From Rhodospirillaceae bacterium (GTDB taxonomy: Bacteria > Pseudomonadota > Alphaproteobacteria > Rhodospirillales > Rhodospirillaceae), in assembly GCA_040219235.1 (NCBI GenBank), contig JAVJSV010000012.1, forward strand, positions 186,001-250,000: a DNA stretch of 64,000 bases. Direction: 5' to 3'. The notes under the pieces are model-generated. The model was not told the DNA's origin and ran no database searches. It saw only the letters and a list, made by a program, of their open reading frames with translations. Numbering within the stretch: the first letter of the stretch is position 1; every line of letters begins with the position of its first letter. Made by a program: the position numbers and the translations under genes. This document shows positions 18,575 to 26,891 of this stretch, one piece after another.

Positions 18575-18600
18575 TTTATTCTCGTCAGTCGCCTTTTTGT

Positions 18601-18729
18601 CTAGCAGTTCGGCATCAGCCACACTGTGTCTTCCCGTATGCCCGAGCGAAACCCCATCGCATAGGACACATACATCATCGACGTCATCAGGCCGCCGACC
18701 AGCGCCACCATCATAATGCGTCGCGTCAT
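18601..18729 (-). CDS. Small single-pass membrane protein, 42 residues (unknown)
   Basis: An ATG-to-TAG frame of 42 codons encodes MTRRIMMVALVGGLMTSM, then MYVSYAMGFRSGIREDTVW and LMPNC. A basic N-terminus, one hydrophobic helix (about residues 5-24) and a short polar tail make a plausible inner-membrane microprotein. No strong Shine-Dalgarno is seen upstream. I recognise no family. It occupies the gap between tRNA-Thr and the next exported protein. Confidence 0.45.
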   Translation of the reverse strand: MTRRIMMVALVGGLMTSMMYVSYAMGFRSGIREDTVWLMPNC

Positions 18730-18900
18730 CCGTTTTGCGTTGCTGCTCAAAACCTGCTCCCCACATGCGTTGCCGCATTATGGTTACATATTCCAGCAGA
18801 GCAAAACAGGCGGCTTCAAATATCGCTTCGTTTATTTTTCTGATAGGAGTAACTTTCTCGCATCATGTTCAAGTCTTGGTCTCAGGAAAGGCACCTCATC

Positions 18901-19254
18901 ATGATTATAAAACTCTGCATCGGCGCTGTATTATCTGTGCTGACAGTCACAGCGGTTCAGGCTCAGCCTGCCATGGAGCACAAGGGACCCATGGGTCCCA
19001 TGGGCCGGGGCGAGGGCGGCGCCAGCCCGGTCATGATGAATTGTGCGGCAGACCTCAAAGAATTTTGCGACGGTCAACGCGGCATGCCCGGTGTGCAGTG
19101 TTTGATGGAAAACATCATGGACATTTCAGAGCCCTGTGCCGATGCGTTGGATGAAGCCAGTGCAAATATGGGTCAAGGCCATGGTAATACCGAGGGCAAT
19201 GACGAGGGTGATGCTGAAGATGGCTCCGACCCTGACTCCGGCGCTGAAGACTAA
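18901..19254 (+). CDS. Exported Cys-rich-repeat protein with acidic tail
   Basis: The 117-residue precursor has a signal peptide (MIIKLCIGAVLSVLTVTAVQAQ). The mature part carries one unit resembling the Cys-rich GLG1/FGFR-type repeat found in small alphaproteobacterial secreted proteins: CAADLKEFC, then VQCLMENIMDISEPCADAL, four Cys that can form two disulfides. The tail from about residue 85 is rich in Gly, Glu and Asp. ATG 18901 is preferred to an in-frame start at 18865 because it begins the signal peptide and follows AGGAAAGG. Role unknown, presumably periplasmic or surface. Confidence 0.65.
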   Translation: MIIKLCIGAVLSVLTVTAVQAQPAMEHKGPMGPMGRGEGGASPVMMNCAADLKEFCDGQRGMPGVQCLMENIMDISEPCADALDEASANMGQGHGNTEGNDEGDAEDGSDPDSGAED

Positions 19255-19265
19255 GCTCTCCTTCA

Positions 19266-19313
19266 GCGGGTTTATTTTTACCGGGTTTATTTTCACCGGG
19301 TTTATTTTCACCG
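19266..19313. repeat. 15-bp tandem repeat (3.2 copies) at a convergent gene junction
   Basis: Units CCGGGTTTATTTTCA lie at 19266-19280 (with GC start and TTA end variants), 19281-19295 and 19296-19310, with a partial fourth. They lie between the stop of the Cys-rich protein gene and the convergent solute-binding-protein gene, whose stop codon falls in the last copy. Confidence 0.9.
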
Positions 19314-20855
19314 CGCTGGCGCAAACTCTATGTCGTGATAAGCGATGTTCGGCGGATTAAGGGTCAGCGCCGTTATGTTAGGGCGCGTTGCCATCCGTTG
19401 ACTGGCTGTGGTCAGCAGCAGGGCGGGGGCGATCTCACGCATCATGCCCAACACGGTCTGCAAGTGCTGCTCACGGGCGGCCGGATCCATAATGCGATCG
19501 GTCTGTTCGATGGCGGGCATGACGGACTCATCACAAAAAAACGGCACCGCTTTGGCGCAGGAAAAATTACGCATAGGCCGAATGGCGTCGGCATACGCGC
19601 CGGAATCCCACATCAAAGAAAACGCATCGGTATCGCCCCATGCGTTGCTCTGAAACTTTCTGAGCCATGAAGCAAAAGGTGGCGTGCGCACGGTTGTGTC
19701 GACGCCCACGGCGCGCAAATCCTGCGCCACTTGCTGATAGAGCAAAGTATCAACCGAGCTAAACCCCGTCAGCACTTCAATGGTCAGGGGAAACCCGTCG
19801 CCATATCCGGCCTCGTTCAGCAACGCCTTCGCCCGTGCCGGATCATAGGGTATCGGGTCAAGGTCCGGGTCATAGCCAAAGGTGCCAGCGCTTGCGCCCT
19901 GACTGGCCGGGGCCGCAAGGCCGCCAAATAACACATCGGCAATCAAGGCCCGGTTGACCGCGTAGTTCAGGGCTTGCCGCACTCTTATATCCTGCAACGG
20001 TGAGTCCGGGTTGCCAACCGTGCGAAAGGCGATGGATGACACCTGGGCACCGCCAAAGCTCCACACTTTAAAACCGGCGCTCTCAACCAGCGCGACATCA
20101 TCAACGCTGAGAGATTCCAGCACATCAACTTGTCCGGTCAGCAACGCCTGAATCCGCGTTGTCGCATCGGCGACCGTCCAGAGCTCCAGCACGTCGATGT
20201 TTTTCGGCGCGCGCCAGGACTCTGTATACGCATCAAAGATCATGCGACCGGAGGCTTGGCCCCAGTCGCGCAGTTTGAACGCGCCGGTGCCGACGGGGGC
20301 CTGGGCAAAGCCGTCTGGTCCCAGCGTGTTCCATGTCTTGGGTTCAGGCACAGAGATCAGCGCCATGCGCTTGGGCAAAATGGCATCCGGTGCGGTGGTG
20401 ATCACGGCCAGGGTCAGATCGTCCATCACGTCAAGGTTGGCGATGGTGTCCACTTCGGTCGCGACATAAAACCGCCGTCCGTCGTCACTTTTCAAATACG
20501 TCAAAATGGCTGCAACCGACTGCGCGGTTAACGGTGCGCCGTTATGAAAGGTGACGTTTGGACGAATCTTAAATTCCCACCGCGTGTCGTTCACCAGGGT
20601 CCAGGACTCCGCCAGGCCCGGCTTCAGAACGCCGCCCGGACCGATAACAGTCAAACTGTCAAACAGCGCACTCCACACCCCCGATCCCGGTTGACCAACA
20701 CTGGTCAGAGGATTGCCCAAACTTGGCGGGGCCGCATTGCGGGCAACGCGCAACGTTGTTTCGGCCTGTGAGGACATGCTCATGGACATGCCAATCAACA
20801 GGCAGGCGGTCAGACTCACACCTGTTAAGGCGCGAGGTTTAACTTTGGCGGTCAA
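19308..20855 (-). CDS. ABC transporter substrate-binding protein, family 5 (peptide/opine type)
   Basis: The 515-residue precursor has a signal peptide (hydrophobic ALTGVSLTACLLIGMSMSM, cleavage near SQA-E). The fold signatures are those of OppA/DppA-like binding proteins: GVLKPGLAESWTLVNDTRWE and FKIRPNVTFHNGAPLTAQSV. Start is TTG at 20855, overlapping the TGA of the IclR gene as TTGA, with AGGAG 10 nt upstream. It is therefore in an operon with that regulator, but no permease or ATPase gene is adjacent, so it must work with components encoded elsewhere. Ligand unknown. Confidence 0.88.
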   Translation of the reverse strand: MTAKVKPRALTGVSLTACLLIGMSMSMSSQAETTLRVARNAAPPSLGNPLTSVGQPGSGVWSALFDSLTVIGPGGVLKPGLAESWTLVNDTRWEFKIRPNVTFHNGAPLTAQSVAAILTYLKSDDGRRFYVATEVDTIANLDVMDDLTLAVITTAPDAILPKRMALISVPEPKTWNTLGPDGFAQAPVGTGAFKLRDWGQASGRMIFDAYTESWRAPKNIDVLELWTVADATTRIQALLTGQVDVLESLSVDDVALVESAGFKVWSFGGAQVSSIAFRTVGNPDSPLQDIRVRQALNYAVNRALIADVLFGGLAAPASQGASAGTFGYDPDLDPIPYDPARAKALLNEAGYGDGFPLTIEVLTGFSSVDTLLYQQVAQDLRAVGVDTTVRTPPFASWLRKFQSNAWGDTDAFSLMWDSGAYADAIRPMRNFSCAKAVPFFCDESVMPAIEQTDRIMDPAAREQHLQTVLGMMREIAPALLLTTASQRMATRPNITALTLNPPNIAYHDIEFAPAR

Positions 20856-21646
20856 GATGGTTGCGCTCCTAGAGGTTCTGTAGGGAGGTGTTCCGAGGAA
20901 TATCGTATCCCAATGTCTTTCGCGGTGTTTTTCAAGGGGCCGGCATAGGCCGCAACCGCTTCAGAAAGTGTTTTGGCTGAGGTGTAAAAGCGCAAGACGA
21001 TGCAGGCGATAATGTTGCCGCCGGCAAAAACCGGCACTGATAAATTGCTGACCCGATGAGTGCCTTCCACGGTTGCGTACCCGGAGCGGCGAATCTCAGC
21101 CAATGTGTCCAAAAGTGTCTTTACGTCATCTGCGCTCAGTGTGGATGCGGTTTGTGAGGCAAGCTGGATCAGATCAAGCAACAACTCTCGTTCCGCAGCA
21201 GGACAGAAAGCCAGATAGGTTCGCCCCGCCGCGCTTGTGACCATCGGCATCCGCAATCCCGCCGAGATCAATTCCATGGTCAACGGCGTATCCAGATCCG
21301 TTGTCATTTTCACCACCATGTCGGTCCCAGAGGGGATGCAGAGTGACAGCGGCCACACTACGTTATGACCCAGCGCATCCAGAAGGGGTTTCGCCACCGT
21401 GGTAATCCAGCCTGTGGCCGCATAGCCATCGCTGAGGCCCCGTACATGATCGGTCAGCCAGTACCCGCGATTGGCCAGATCTTTGACCGCGTAGCCTTCG
21501 GCGATAAAGGTCTCCAGCATGCGATAGGTCGTGCCGCGCGACAGCCCTGTGGTTTTGGCCAGCCAGTTCAAGCTGGCCCCATTGTTGCGATTGAGCGTCG
21601 CCAGCAAATGCAAGCTGCGTGCAACAGAGCGGACAGTTTCGGTCAT
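20852..21646 (-). CDS. IclR family transcriptional regulator
   Basis: The 264-residue protein has an N-terminal winged helix (SVARSLHLLATLNRNNGASL, then TTGLSRGTTYRMLETFIAEG, residues 7-50) and a C-terminal IclR effector domain ending in the family's Cys-containing region (NIIACIVLRFYTS). It probably controls the following solute-binding-protein gene, to which it is translationally coupled. The start is ambiguous because ATGACCGA is repeated three times (21672, 21660, 21646). Only ATG 21646 is in frame; the two upstream ATGs encode a nine-codon leader whose stop overlaps it as ATGA. Confidence 0.9.
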   Translation of the reverse strand: MTETVRSVARSLHLLATLNRNNGASLNWLAKTTGLSRGTTYRMLETFIAEGYAVKDLANRGYWLTDHVRGLSDGYAATGWITTVAKPLLDALGHNVVWPLSLCIPSGTDMVVKMTTDLDTPLTMELISAGLRMPMVTSAAGRTYLAFCPAAERELLLDLIQLASQTASTLSADDVKTLLDTLAEIRRSGYATVEGTHRVSNLSVPVFAGGNIIACIVLRFYTSAKTLSEAVAAYAGPLKNTAKDIGIRYSSEHLPTEPLGAQPS

Positions 21647-21672
21647 ACTGTTTCGGTCATACTGTCGGTCAT
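21633..21672 (-). repeat. Tandem duplication of the IclR gene start
   Basis: On the minus strand ATGACCGACAGT (from 21672), ATGACCGAAACAGT (from 21660) and ATGACCGAAACTGT (from 21646) follow one another. The 14-nt step shifts frame, so the upstream copies form a nine-codon open frame that ends at the true start. Confidence 0.85.
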
Positions 21673-21802
21673 GGCAGGTTGGCCCTTTTCTGCTTTGGAC
21701 CTTAAGCGTCTATCACCGTATTTCCGACCGTTTCCAGCATCTAGATCGACAGGCGAACCGCCGTAAACAACATGACGAACCGCCATAAGCCATATTTCAG
21801 GT

Positions 21803-21834
21803 AAAAAAAAGAGCCCGGGCTTTGGCCCGGGCTC
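21803..21834 (-). terminator. Rho-independent terminator of the yccA-like gene
   Basis: A perfect 10-bp stem, GAGCCCGGGC (21811-21820) and GCCCGGGCTC (21825-21834) with loop TTTG, is followed on the minus strand by eight T residues (AAAAAAAA at 21803-21810 on the plus strand). It lies about 57 bp downstream of the Bax-inhibitor gene's stop. Confidence 0.93.
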
Positions 21835-21849
21835 TCTGCATTTATTTTG

Positions 21850-21905
21850 GCAGTCCTTAAGATTATTCGCGATTACCGCAGTCCTTAAGATTATTCGCGA
21901 TTACC
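21850..21905. repeat. 28-bp perfect tandem duplication at the 3' end of the yccA-like gene
   Basis: The two copies are 21850-21877 and 21878-21905. The unit starts GCAGTCCTTAAGATTATT and ends CGCGATTACC. It copies the gene's last codons (GGTAATCGCGAATAA on the minus strand) plus 13 bp of downstream DNA. Confidence 0.95.
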
Positions 21906-22634
21906 AAGGAACATCAGCAGGAACTGGAACAGGTTGATGAAGTTCAGGTACAGAGCAACCGCACCCATTACGGCGGCATGCTCTTCCTTGTCTGAGCCTT
22001 CAACCTGGAAGTAGGTGCTTTTAATGCGCTGGGTGTCATACACGGTTAGGCCAGCGAAGATCAGCACACCGACCACGGGGATGACAAAGCCCATCACGCC
22101 ACTTGGCCAGATCATGTTGACGATCATCGCCACAATCAAACCAATCAGGCCCATCAGCAGGAAGGTGCCCATGCCCGACAGGTCTTTTTTAGTGGTGTAG
22201 CCATACAGGCTGAGCCCTGCGAAAGCCGTCGCTGTAATCACGAAGGTACGGGCGACGCTCACACCGGTGTAGGTCAGCAGGATGGTTGAGAGGCCCACGC
22301 CCATGGTGCCGACAAACAGCCAATACAGAAGCTGCATCGTCCCGGCGCTACGGTTCTGTCCGGCAAAGCTCATGAACAGGATCAGGCCAAGTGGCAGGAA
22401 CATCGAGATCAAGCCGAGACCGGTGTAGCCAGCAAGCCGGCCATCTTCGACCTGAAAAAACAGGTTGATCAGACCAGAATTGGCAACGGCAAAGGCCACA
22501 ATACCGGACAACAACAGGCCGGAGGCCATGTAGTTGTATACTCTCAACATATACGCCCGCAGGCCTTCATGGATGGCGGCGGATTCTACGCCAGCGGCTC
22601 CAGTTAAAGTTCTGCGATCAAGTTCGGTAGCCAT
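21891..22634 (-). CDS. Bax inhibitor-1 / YccA family membrane protein
   Basis: The 247-residue protein has seven predicted transmembrane segments, starting with YMASGLLLSGIVAFAV, and the family's C-terminal region VYDTQRIK, LYLNFINLFQFLLMFLG. BI-1/YccA proteins are inner-membrane proteins; YccA binds and inhibits FtsH in E. coli, and others act as proton-sensitive calcium leak channels. ATG 22634 has GAGGAG 4 nt upstream and is preferred to the GTG at 22646. It is monocistronic, with a strong terminator. The final codons are duplicated just downstream. Confidence 0.92.
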   Translation of the reverse strand: MATELDRRTLTGAAGVESAAIHEGLRAYMLRVYNYMASGLLLSGIVAFAVANSGLINLFFQVEDGRLAGYTGLGLISMFLPLGLILFMSFAGQNRSAGTMQLLYWLFVGTMGVGLSTILLTYTGVSVARTFVITATAFAGLSLYGYTTKKDLSGMGTFLLMGLIGLIVAMIVNMIWPSGVMGFVIPVVGVLIFAGLTVYDTQRIKSTYFQVEGSDKEEHAAVMGAVALYLNFINLFQFLLMFLGNRE

Positions 22635-22821
22635 AGTGCTCCTCACAAAGGTTACGATCAGCTCATCGCGGTTGTGTCATCTCATGACGCCGCTGAGCCA
22701 GTGCCGTTAATATTGGGTCTTTTGGCGCTGTCTTCAACGTTAATCGGATGTTTTTTATGTAAGAATCGTCTCGAGACGGACGATTTTTCGGCTGTAAATC
22801 GATTCGCGCGCGTTTTTGAGA

Positions 22822-25377
22822 CTAATCGTTGCGCAAGAGCGGTGCCGCCTTAATGCCCAAAGCCCGCCAAACGCCAGCAAAACCAGCCAACAAGGTGACG
22901 GCGATACAGGCGACGATGACCCCGCCGACAATCCCAGGGAATAAAATCCAATCAATTTTCATGACGAAAACCAGCACCGCCCAAGCCGATAAGCTGCCGA
23001 CGACGGCGGCAATGGTGCCGGTGGCGAGGCCGAGCAGGCAGTATTCAAACACAAAGGCTTTCAGCACATCAGCGCGGGTCGCGCCCAACACTTTCAGCAC
23101 AACGGATTCATAAATCCGGCGCGCATGTCCGGCGGCAATGGCCCCGGCCAGAACCAACGCCCCTGCCACAATGGCCACCGCTGCGGTCACCCGCACCGCA
23201 GTGCCCAGTGCCCCCAGCACCTGCTCTAAAATTTCCAGGGCTTCACGGACCTGAACAATGGTGACGTTCGGCATTTGATCCACCACCGCCCGTTCAATCG
23301 CTTCTTCGGTACCAGCTTCAGAATTCACTGTTGCAATGTACATCCCTGGTGCGCCGCGCAGCGCGTTGGGGGAAAACACCAAGGCAAAATTCATGGTGCC
23401 GTCTTCCCAGCGGATATCGCGCAAGTTGGCCACTTCGGCGGTGATCTCACGTCCCAGAATATTCACGGTCAGGCTATCGCCAATGTCCAGACCCAGACCT
23501 TCGGCCACCCGGGAGTCTATGGACAGAAAATTTTCGTCCTCGTTGTCTTCCGCCCACCAGTCGCCCTTCACCAGCTTCGCATTCTCAGGCTTAACGGCGG
23601 CGGTTGAAATGCCACGCTCGCCGCGCACCGCCCAGCGGGCATCCGGGGCAATGTTGGCGTCGGCGGCCGGCACGCCATCAATCTGGGAAATCCGCCCCCG
23701 GATCATCGAGGCCAGAGTGACCTTATCCACGCCCGCTTGTGCCTCAACCGTTGCTTTAAACTGCTCGGTTTGATGGGGCTGAATGTCGATGAAAAACATG
23801 CTCGGCGCTTGCTCGGGCAGTTCGCCGTTGATCTGTTCGTTAAGGTTGGACTCAAGCAGCGCAATGCAGACCAACACCGAGAGGCCAAGTCCGAGCGACA
23901 ACACGACCGATGTTGTTGGGTTCCCAGGCCGGTACAGGTTGGCCATCGCCAGGCGCAAGGTCGGGCGGCCCGCCGTCATGCCGCCGCGTCTGCTCGACAG
24001 TTTGGCGGCCAGGTTCATCACACCCGTTGCGGCAAACCGAAACAGCACTAGCGAAACCGCGGCCCCGACGACGAAGAAGAAGGCGAAACTCGGGCGGTCG
24101 GCGGTGAAGATCGTGAAGGCCCCAAGCGCGAGACTCAAAACAATCAGACCGGCCATGTAACGCTTGCGCGGCCAGCGGCGAATGTCACTCAGGAATTGAC
24201 GGAACAAGGCGACCGCCGGAATTTCCCGGGCCTTGGCCAACGGCCACAGTGCAAAGACGGCGGCAGACAGCACACCAAAGATGGCCGCTTTAATCAGTGG
24301 CGCGCTGTAGATGCCAAAGCGCGCGTCCACGGGCAGCATGCCGCCGATGGCATTGGCCGCAAGGAACGGCACGCCAGCGCCGATCAAAAGACCCAACGCA
24401 ATACCGATCACTGACAGCACCGACAACTGTATGGCGTAGATGCTGAAAATTAACCCGCCCGGCGCGCCCAGGCATTTCAAGGTGGCAATGGTGGTCAGCC
24501 GTCCATCCAGATAGGCCCGCGCCGCGTTGGCCACGCCAATACCACCGGTCAGCAGGGCGGTCAGGCCCACAAGGGTGAGGAACAGGGTGACGTTATCCAG
24601 AAACACTTCCAGGCTCCGGGCGGCTTGATTCAAGCCCCGTATCCGCCAGCCGGCATCGGGGAAATCCACCTTCAGGGATTCGCGAAGGTCGTCCGGGTTC
24701 ACGCCAGGGGTGACGCGCACATTGTAAACGTAGCTGATCAAACTGCCCGGCTGGATCAGCTGGGTTGCGGACATTGCCCCAGTGGCGACCATCACCCGGG
24801 GGCCTGCGGTGGCAAAGCTGATCACCCGGTCTGGCTCTTTGTCGATGAAGGCGCGAACTTGCAGATCGCCTTCGCCAACCCGGATGATGTCGCCGATCTC
24901 AATGTCCAGGCGTGTTTTCAAAACCGGATCAACCGCCGTGCCCCAATAGCCGCCGTTCTCTGCCAGAACATCCGGCAGGGGCAGCGCGGGTGTGATGCCC
25001 ATGGCACCGTAAAGGGGATACAGATCATCAACCGCCTTCAGTTCAATCAGCGTGCGTTCGCGGGTGTCGCCCGTAGAGATATCAATGGAGCGCGCCATCG
25101 ACCGCATGGTGATTTGACCGCTGACGTCGCCGGCTGCTTCAAGGGCGGCGCGTTCTTCGGCGTTGACTTCGCGGTAGGTCATGGTGGCTTGCAGGTCGCC
25201 GCCGAGCAACAGTTGGGCGTCTTCTTCAATGCCCGATTGAATGGCCTGGTTCAGGGATCCCGCGCCGGCAATGGCGGCAACGCCTAAGGCCAAACAGGCA
25301 ATGAAAATACGAAAGCCACCCAAGCCGCTGCGTAATTCCCGGAAAGCGTATCGCACGGCGAGAGAAAAAGACGGCAT
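22822..25377 (-). CDS. ybbP: FtsX-like ABC transporter permease (YbbP family)
   Basis: The 851-residue protein has an N-terminal helix (FRIFIACLALGVAAIAGAG), a large periplasmic region, and two groups of FtsX-type membrane helices, near residues 260-480 and 720-850, matching the ten-helix YbbP type. Such permeases, with their ATPase YbbA, belong to the MacB-like mechanotransmission or lipoprotein-type ABC group. The gene lies 7 bp downstream of the ATPase gene in an operon, next to divergent tesA, the same ybbP-ybbA/tesA arrangement as in E. coli. Substrate unproven; export of hydrophobic compounds in partnership with TesA has been suggested for the locus. Confidence 0.92.
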   Translation of the reverse strand: MPSFSLAVRYAFRELRSGLGGFRIFIACLALGVAAIAGAGSLNQAIQSGIEEDAQLLLGGDLQATMTYREVNAEERAALEAAGDVSGQITMRSMARSIDISTGDTRERTLIELKAVDDLYPLYGAMGITPALPLPDVLAENGGYWGTAVDPVLKTRLDIEIGDIIRVGEGDLQVRAFIDKEPDRVISFATAGPRVMVATGAMSATQLIQPGSLISYVYNVRVTPGVNPDDLRESLKVDFPDAGWRIRGLNQAARSLEVFLDNVTLFLTLVGLTALLTGGIGVANAARAYLDGRLTTIATLKCLGAPGGLIFSIYAIQLSVLSVIGIALGLLIGAGVPFLAANAIGGMLPVDARFGIYSAPLIKAAIFGVLSAAVFALWPLAKAREIPAVALFRQFLSDIRRWPRKRYMAGLIVLSLALGAFTIFTADRPSFAFFFVVGAAVSLVLFRFAATGVMNLAAKLSSRRGGMTAGRPTLRLAMANLYRPGNPTTSVVLSLGLGLSVLVCIALLESNLNEQINGELPEQAPSMFFIDIQPHQTEQFKATVEAQAGVDKVTLASMIRGRISQIDGVPAADANIAPDARWAVRGERGISTAAVKPENAKLVKGDWWAEDNEDENFLSIDSRVAEGLGLDIGDSLTVNILGREITAEVANLRDIRWEDGTMNFALVFSPNALRGAPGMYIATVNSEAGTEEAIERAVVDQMPNVTIVQVREALEILEQVLGALGTAVRVTAAVAIVAGALVLAGAIAAGHARRIYESVVLKVLGATRADVLKAFVFEYCLLGLATGTIAAVVGSLSAWAVLVFVMKIDWILFPGIVGGVIVACIAVTLLAGFAGVWRALGIKAAPLLRND

Positions 25378-25384
25378 GGCAAAT

Positions 25385-26116
25385 TTACTCCGCGGCAGCT
25401 GTGGTCAATCCTTCGCCGGCGATCACGCCGTCGCCAATTCTCACCACGCGCTCGCATCGCGCGGCCAGTTTCATGTCGTGAGTAATCAACATCAGTGTGG
25501 TGTTGCTGTTGTCGTGCAATTCAAACAGCAGGTCGATGACCTGTTGTCCGGTGCCACCGTCCAGGTTGCCGGTGGGTTCGTCCGCCAACAGCAGTTTTGG
25601 TTTCACGGCAAAGGCGCGGGCCAGGGCCACCCGCTGTTGTTCCCCGCCAGAGAGTTGCCCGGGGTAGTGGGTCATACGGTGGCTCAGTCCCACCGCCTTC
25701 AATTGTTCTTCGGCGCGATCAAAGGCGTCATCGCGTCCGGCAAACTCCAGCGGCACGGCGACGTTTTCCAGCGCGGTCATGGTGGGAATCAGGTGAAACG
25801 ACTGAAACACAATGCCGATGTTGTCGCGGCGGAACAGTGCCAGGCCATCTTCGTCCAGTGCGGCGTAATCTTGTCCGGCCACCACCACGCGGCCACTGGA
25901 GATGCGCTCCAGCCCGGCGGTGACCATCAACATGGTGGTCTTGCCAGAGCCCGAAGGCCCAACCACGCCAAGGGCCTCTCCTTGAGGCACAGTCAATGAA
26001 ACACCCCGCAAAATATTGACCTTGCCTGCTGGTCCATCCAAGGTGAGGTGAACGTCATTCAGGTCTATGGCCGGCTGGTGACGTGTAACGTCGAGTTGAT
26101 GCGGAGTTTCAGTCAT
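25385..26116 (-). CDS. ybbA: ABC transporter ATP-binding protein (YbbA family)
   Basis: The 243-residue ATPase has Walker A GPSGSGKT, signature [16 protein letters not shown], Walker [13 protein letters not shown] and switch His in LITHDMKLA, of the LolD/MacB subtype (DEPTGNLD). It powers the YbbP permease encoded 7 bp downstream. ATG 26116 is chosen; it shares the palindromic CATG (26114-26117) with the divergent tesA start, so the two start codons overlap on opposite strands. A GTG at 26137 is in frame but lacks a Shine-Dalgarno. Confidence 0.94.
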   Translation of the reverse strand: MTETPHQLDVTRHQPAIDLNDVHLTLDGPAGKVNILRGVSLTVPQGEALGVVGPSGSGKTTMLMVTAGLERISSGRVVVAGQDYAALDEDGLALFRRDNIGIVFQSFHLIPTMTALENVAVPLEFAGRDDAFDRAEEQLKAVGLSHRMTHYPGQLSGGEQQRVALARAFAVKPKLLLADEPTGNLDGGTGQQVIDLLFELHDNSNTTLMLITHDMKLAARCERVVRIGDGVIAGEGLTTAAAE

Positions 26117-26891
26117 GATTAAGCGCACCCTTACCACGCGGAGGGGTGTTTTGTTAGCCCTCGTTTCATTGGTGATGTTGTCTGGATATTCTGTAGGGTC
26201 TTACGCGGGCCAACTCAACTCAGATCAAAGATTTATCCAGATTGCAGACAGCGGGACGCGTGCCGAAGCACTTCGTATTCTCGTTCTTGGCGACAGTCTC
26301 ACGGCGGGATACGGCCTTGAGGATCTCGCCTTGGCCTTCCCGGCACGCCTGCAAGAAGACCTCCAGGCCAAAGGCTATAATGTCGAAATTCTGGATGCGG
26401 GCATTTCCGGCGATACAACCTCTGGCGGACGCTCACGCCTGGATTGGTCGTTGGCCGAAGACCCCCACGCCGTAATTGTCGAGCTGGGCGGCAACGATGG
26501 TTTGCGCGCCATCGATCCCGATGTCACTTACGATAATCTCAAAACCATTCTCACCCGGTTGAACGCCGAAGGTCTGCCCGTTTTGCTGGCCGGTATGATG
26601 GCGCCGCCCAATCTGGGCCGGAACTACGGCGATCAGTTTTTCGGTGTGTACACGCGTCTGGCCGGCGAATTTGATGTGGTGTTTTATCCCTTCTTCCTCG
26701 ACGGCGTGGCCGGTGAGGCAGATTTGAATCAGAATGATCGTATTCATCCCAATCCCGAAGGCGTGAACGTCATCGTCGGGAAAATCCTGCCCTATGTGGA
26801 ACAGCTCATTGAACGTGCGGAGAAAACCCAAGCGGTGCAGGCAAAAGACTCGCGCTCCCAAGAGCCTCGTTCTTCCGATCCCTCTTTATGA
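26115..26891 (+). CDS. tesA: Arylesterase / thioesterase I (GDSL family, TesA)
   Basis: The 258-residue protein has a signal peptide (RTLTTRRGVLLALVSLVMLSG, processed near SYA-G). The SGNH hydrolase blocks are block I ILVLGDSLTAGYGL at residues 55-68 with the nucleophile Ser, the oxyanion Gly in SGDTTSGG, GGND near 125, and DRIHPNPEGV with the Asp-His pair near 207-216. It hydrolyses acyl thioesters and esters in the periplasm. GGAG lies 8 nt before ATG 26115. The 3' end overlaps the FIST gene by 4 nt. A charged tail after residue 235 is unusual for the family. Confidence 0.92.
   Translation: MIKRTLTTRRGVLLALVSLVMLSGYSVGSYAGQLNSDQRFIQIADSGTRAEALRILVLGDSLTAGYGLEDLALAFPARLQEDLQAKGYNVEILDAGISGDTTSGGRSRLDWSLAEDPHAVIVELGGNDGLRAIDPDVTYDNLKTILTRLNAEGLPVLLAGMMAPPNLGRNYGDQFFGVYTRLAGEFDVVFYPFFLDGVAGEADLNQNDRIHPNPEGVNVIVGKILPYVEQLIERAEKTQAVQAKDSRSQEPRSSDPSL

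Noticed and set aside
19115-19324. Minus-strand frame with repeated KINPV
   Set aside because: It is just the 15-bp tandem repeat read in frame at a convergent junction; no domain, no ribosome-binding site.
22764-22785. Terminator of the ybbP gene
   Set aside because: The 7-bp stem AATCGTC/GACGATT has its T-run only on the plus strand, where no gene precedes it.
24625-25287. 220-codon plus-strand frame opposite ybbP
   Set aside because: Antisense to a well-supported permease gene; caused by GC-rich third positions, with His/Gly-rich low-complexity translation.
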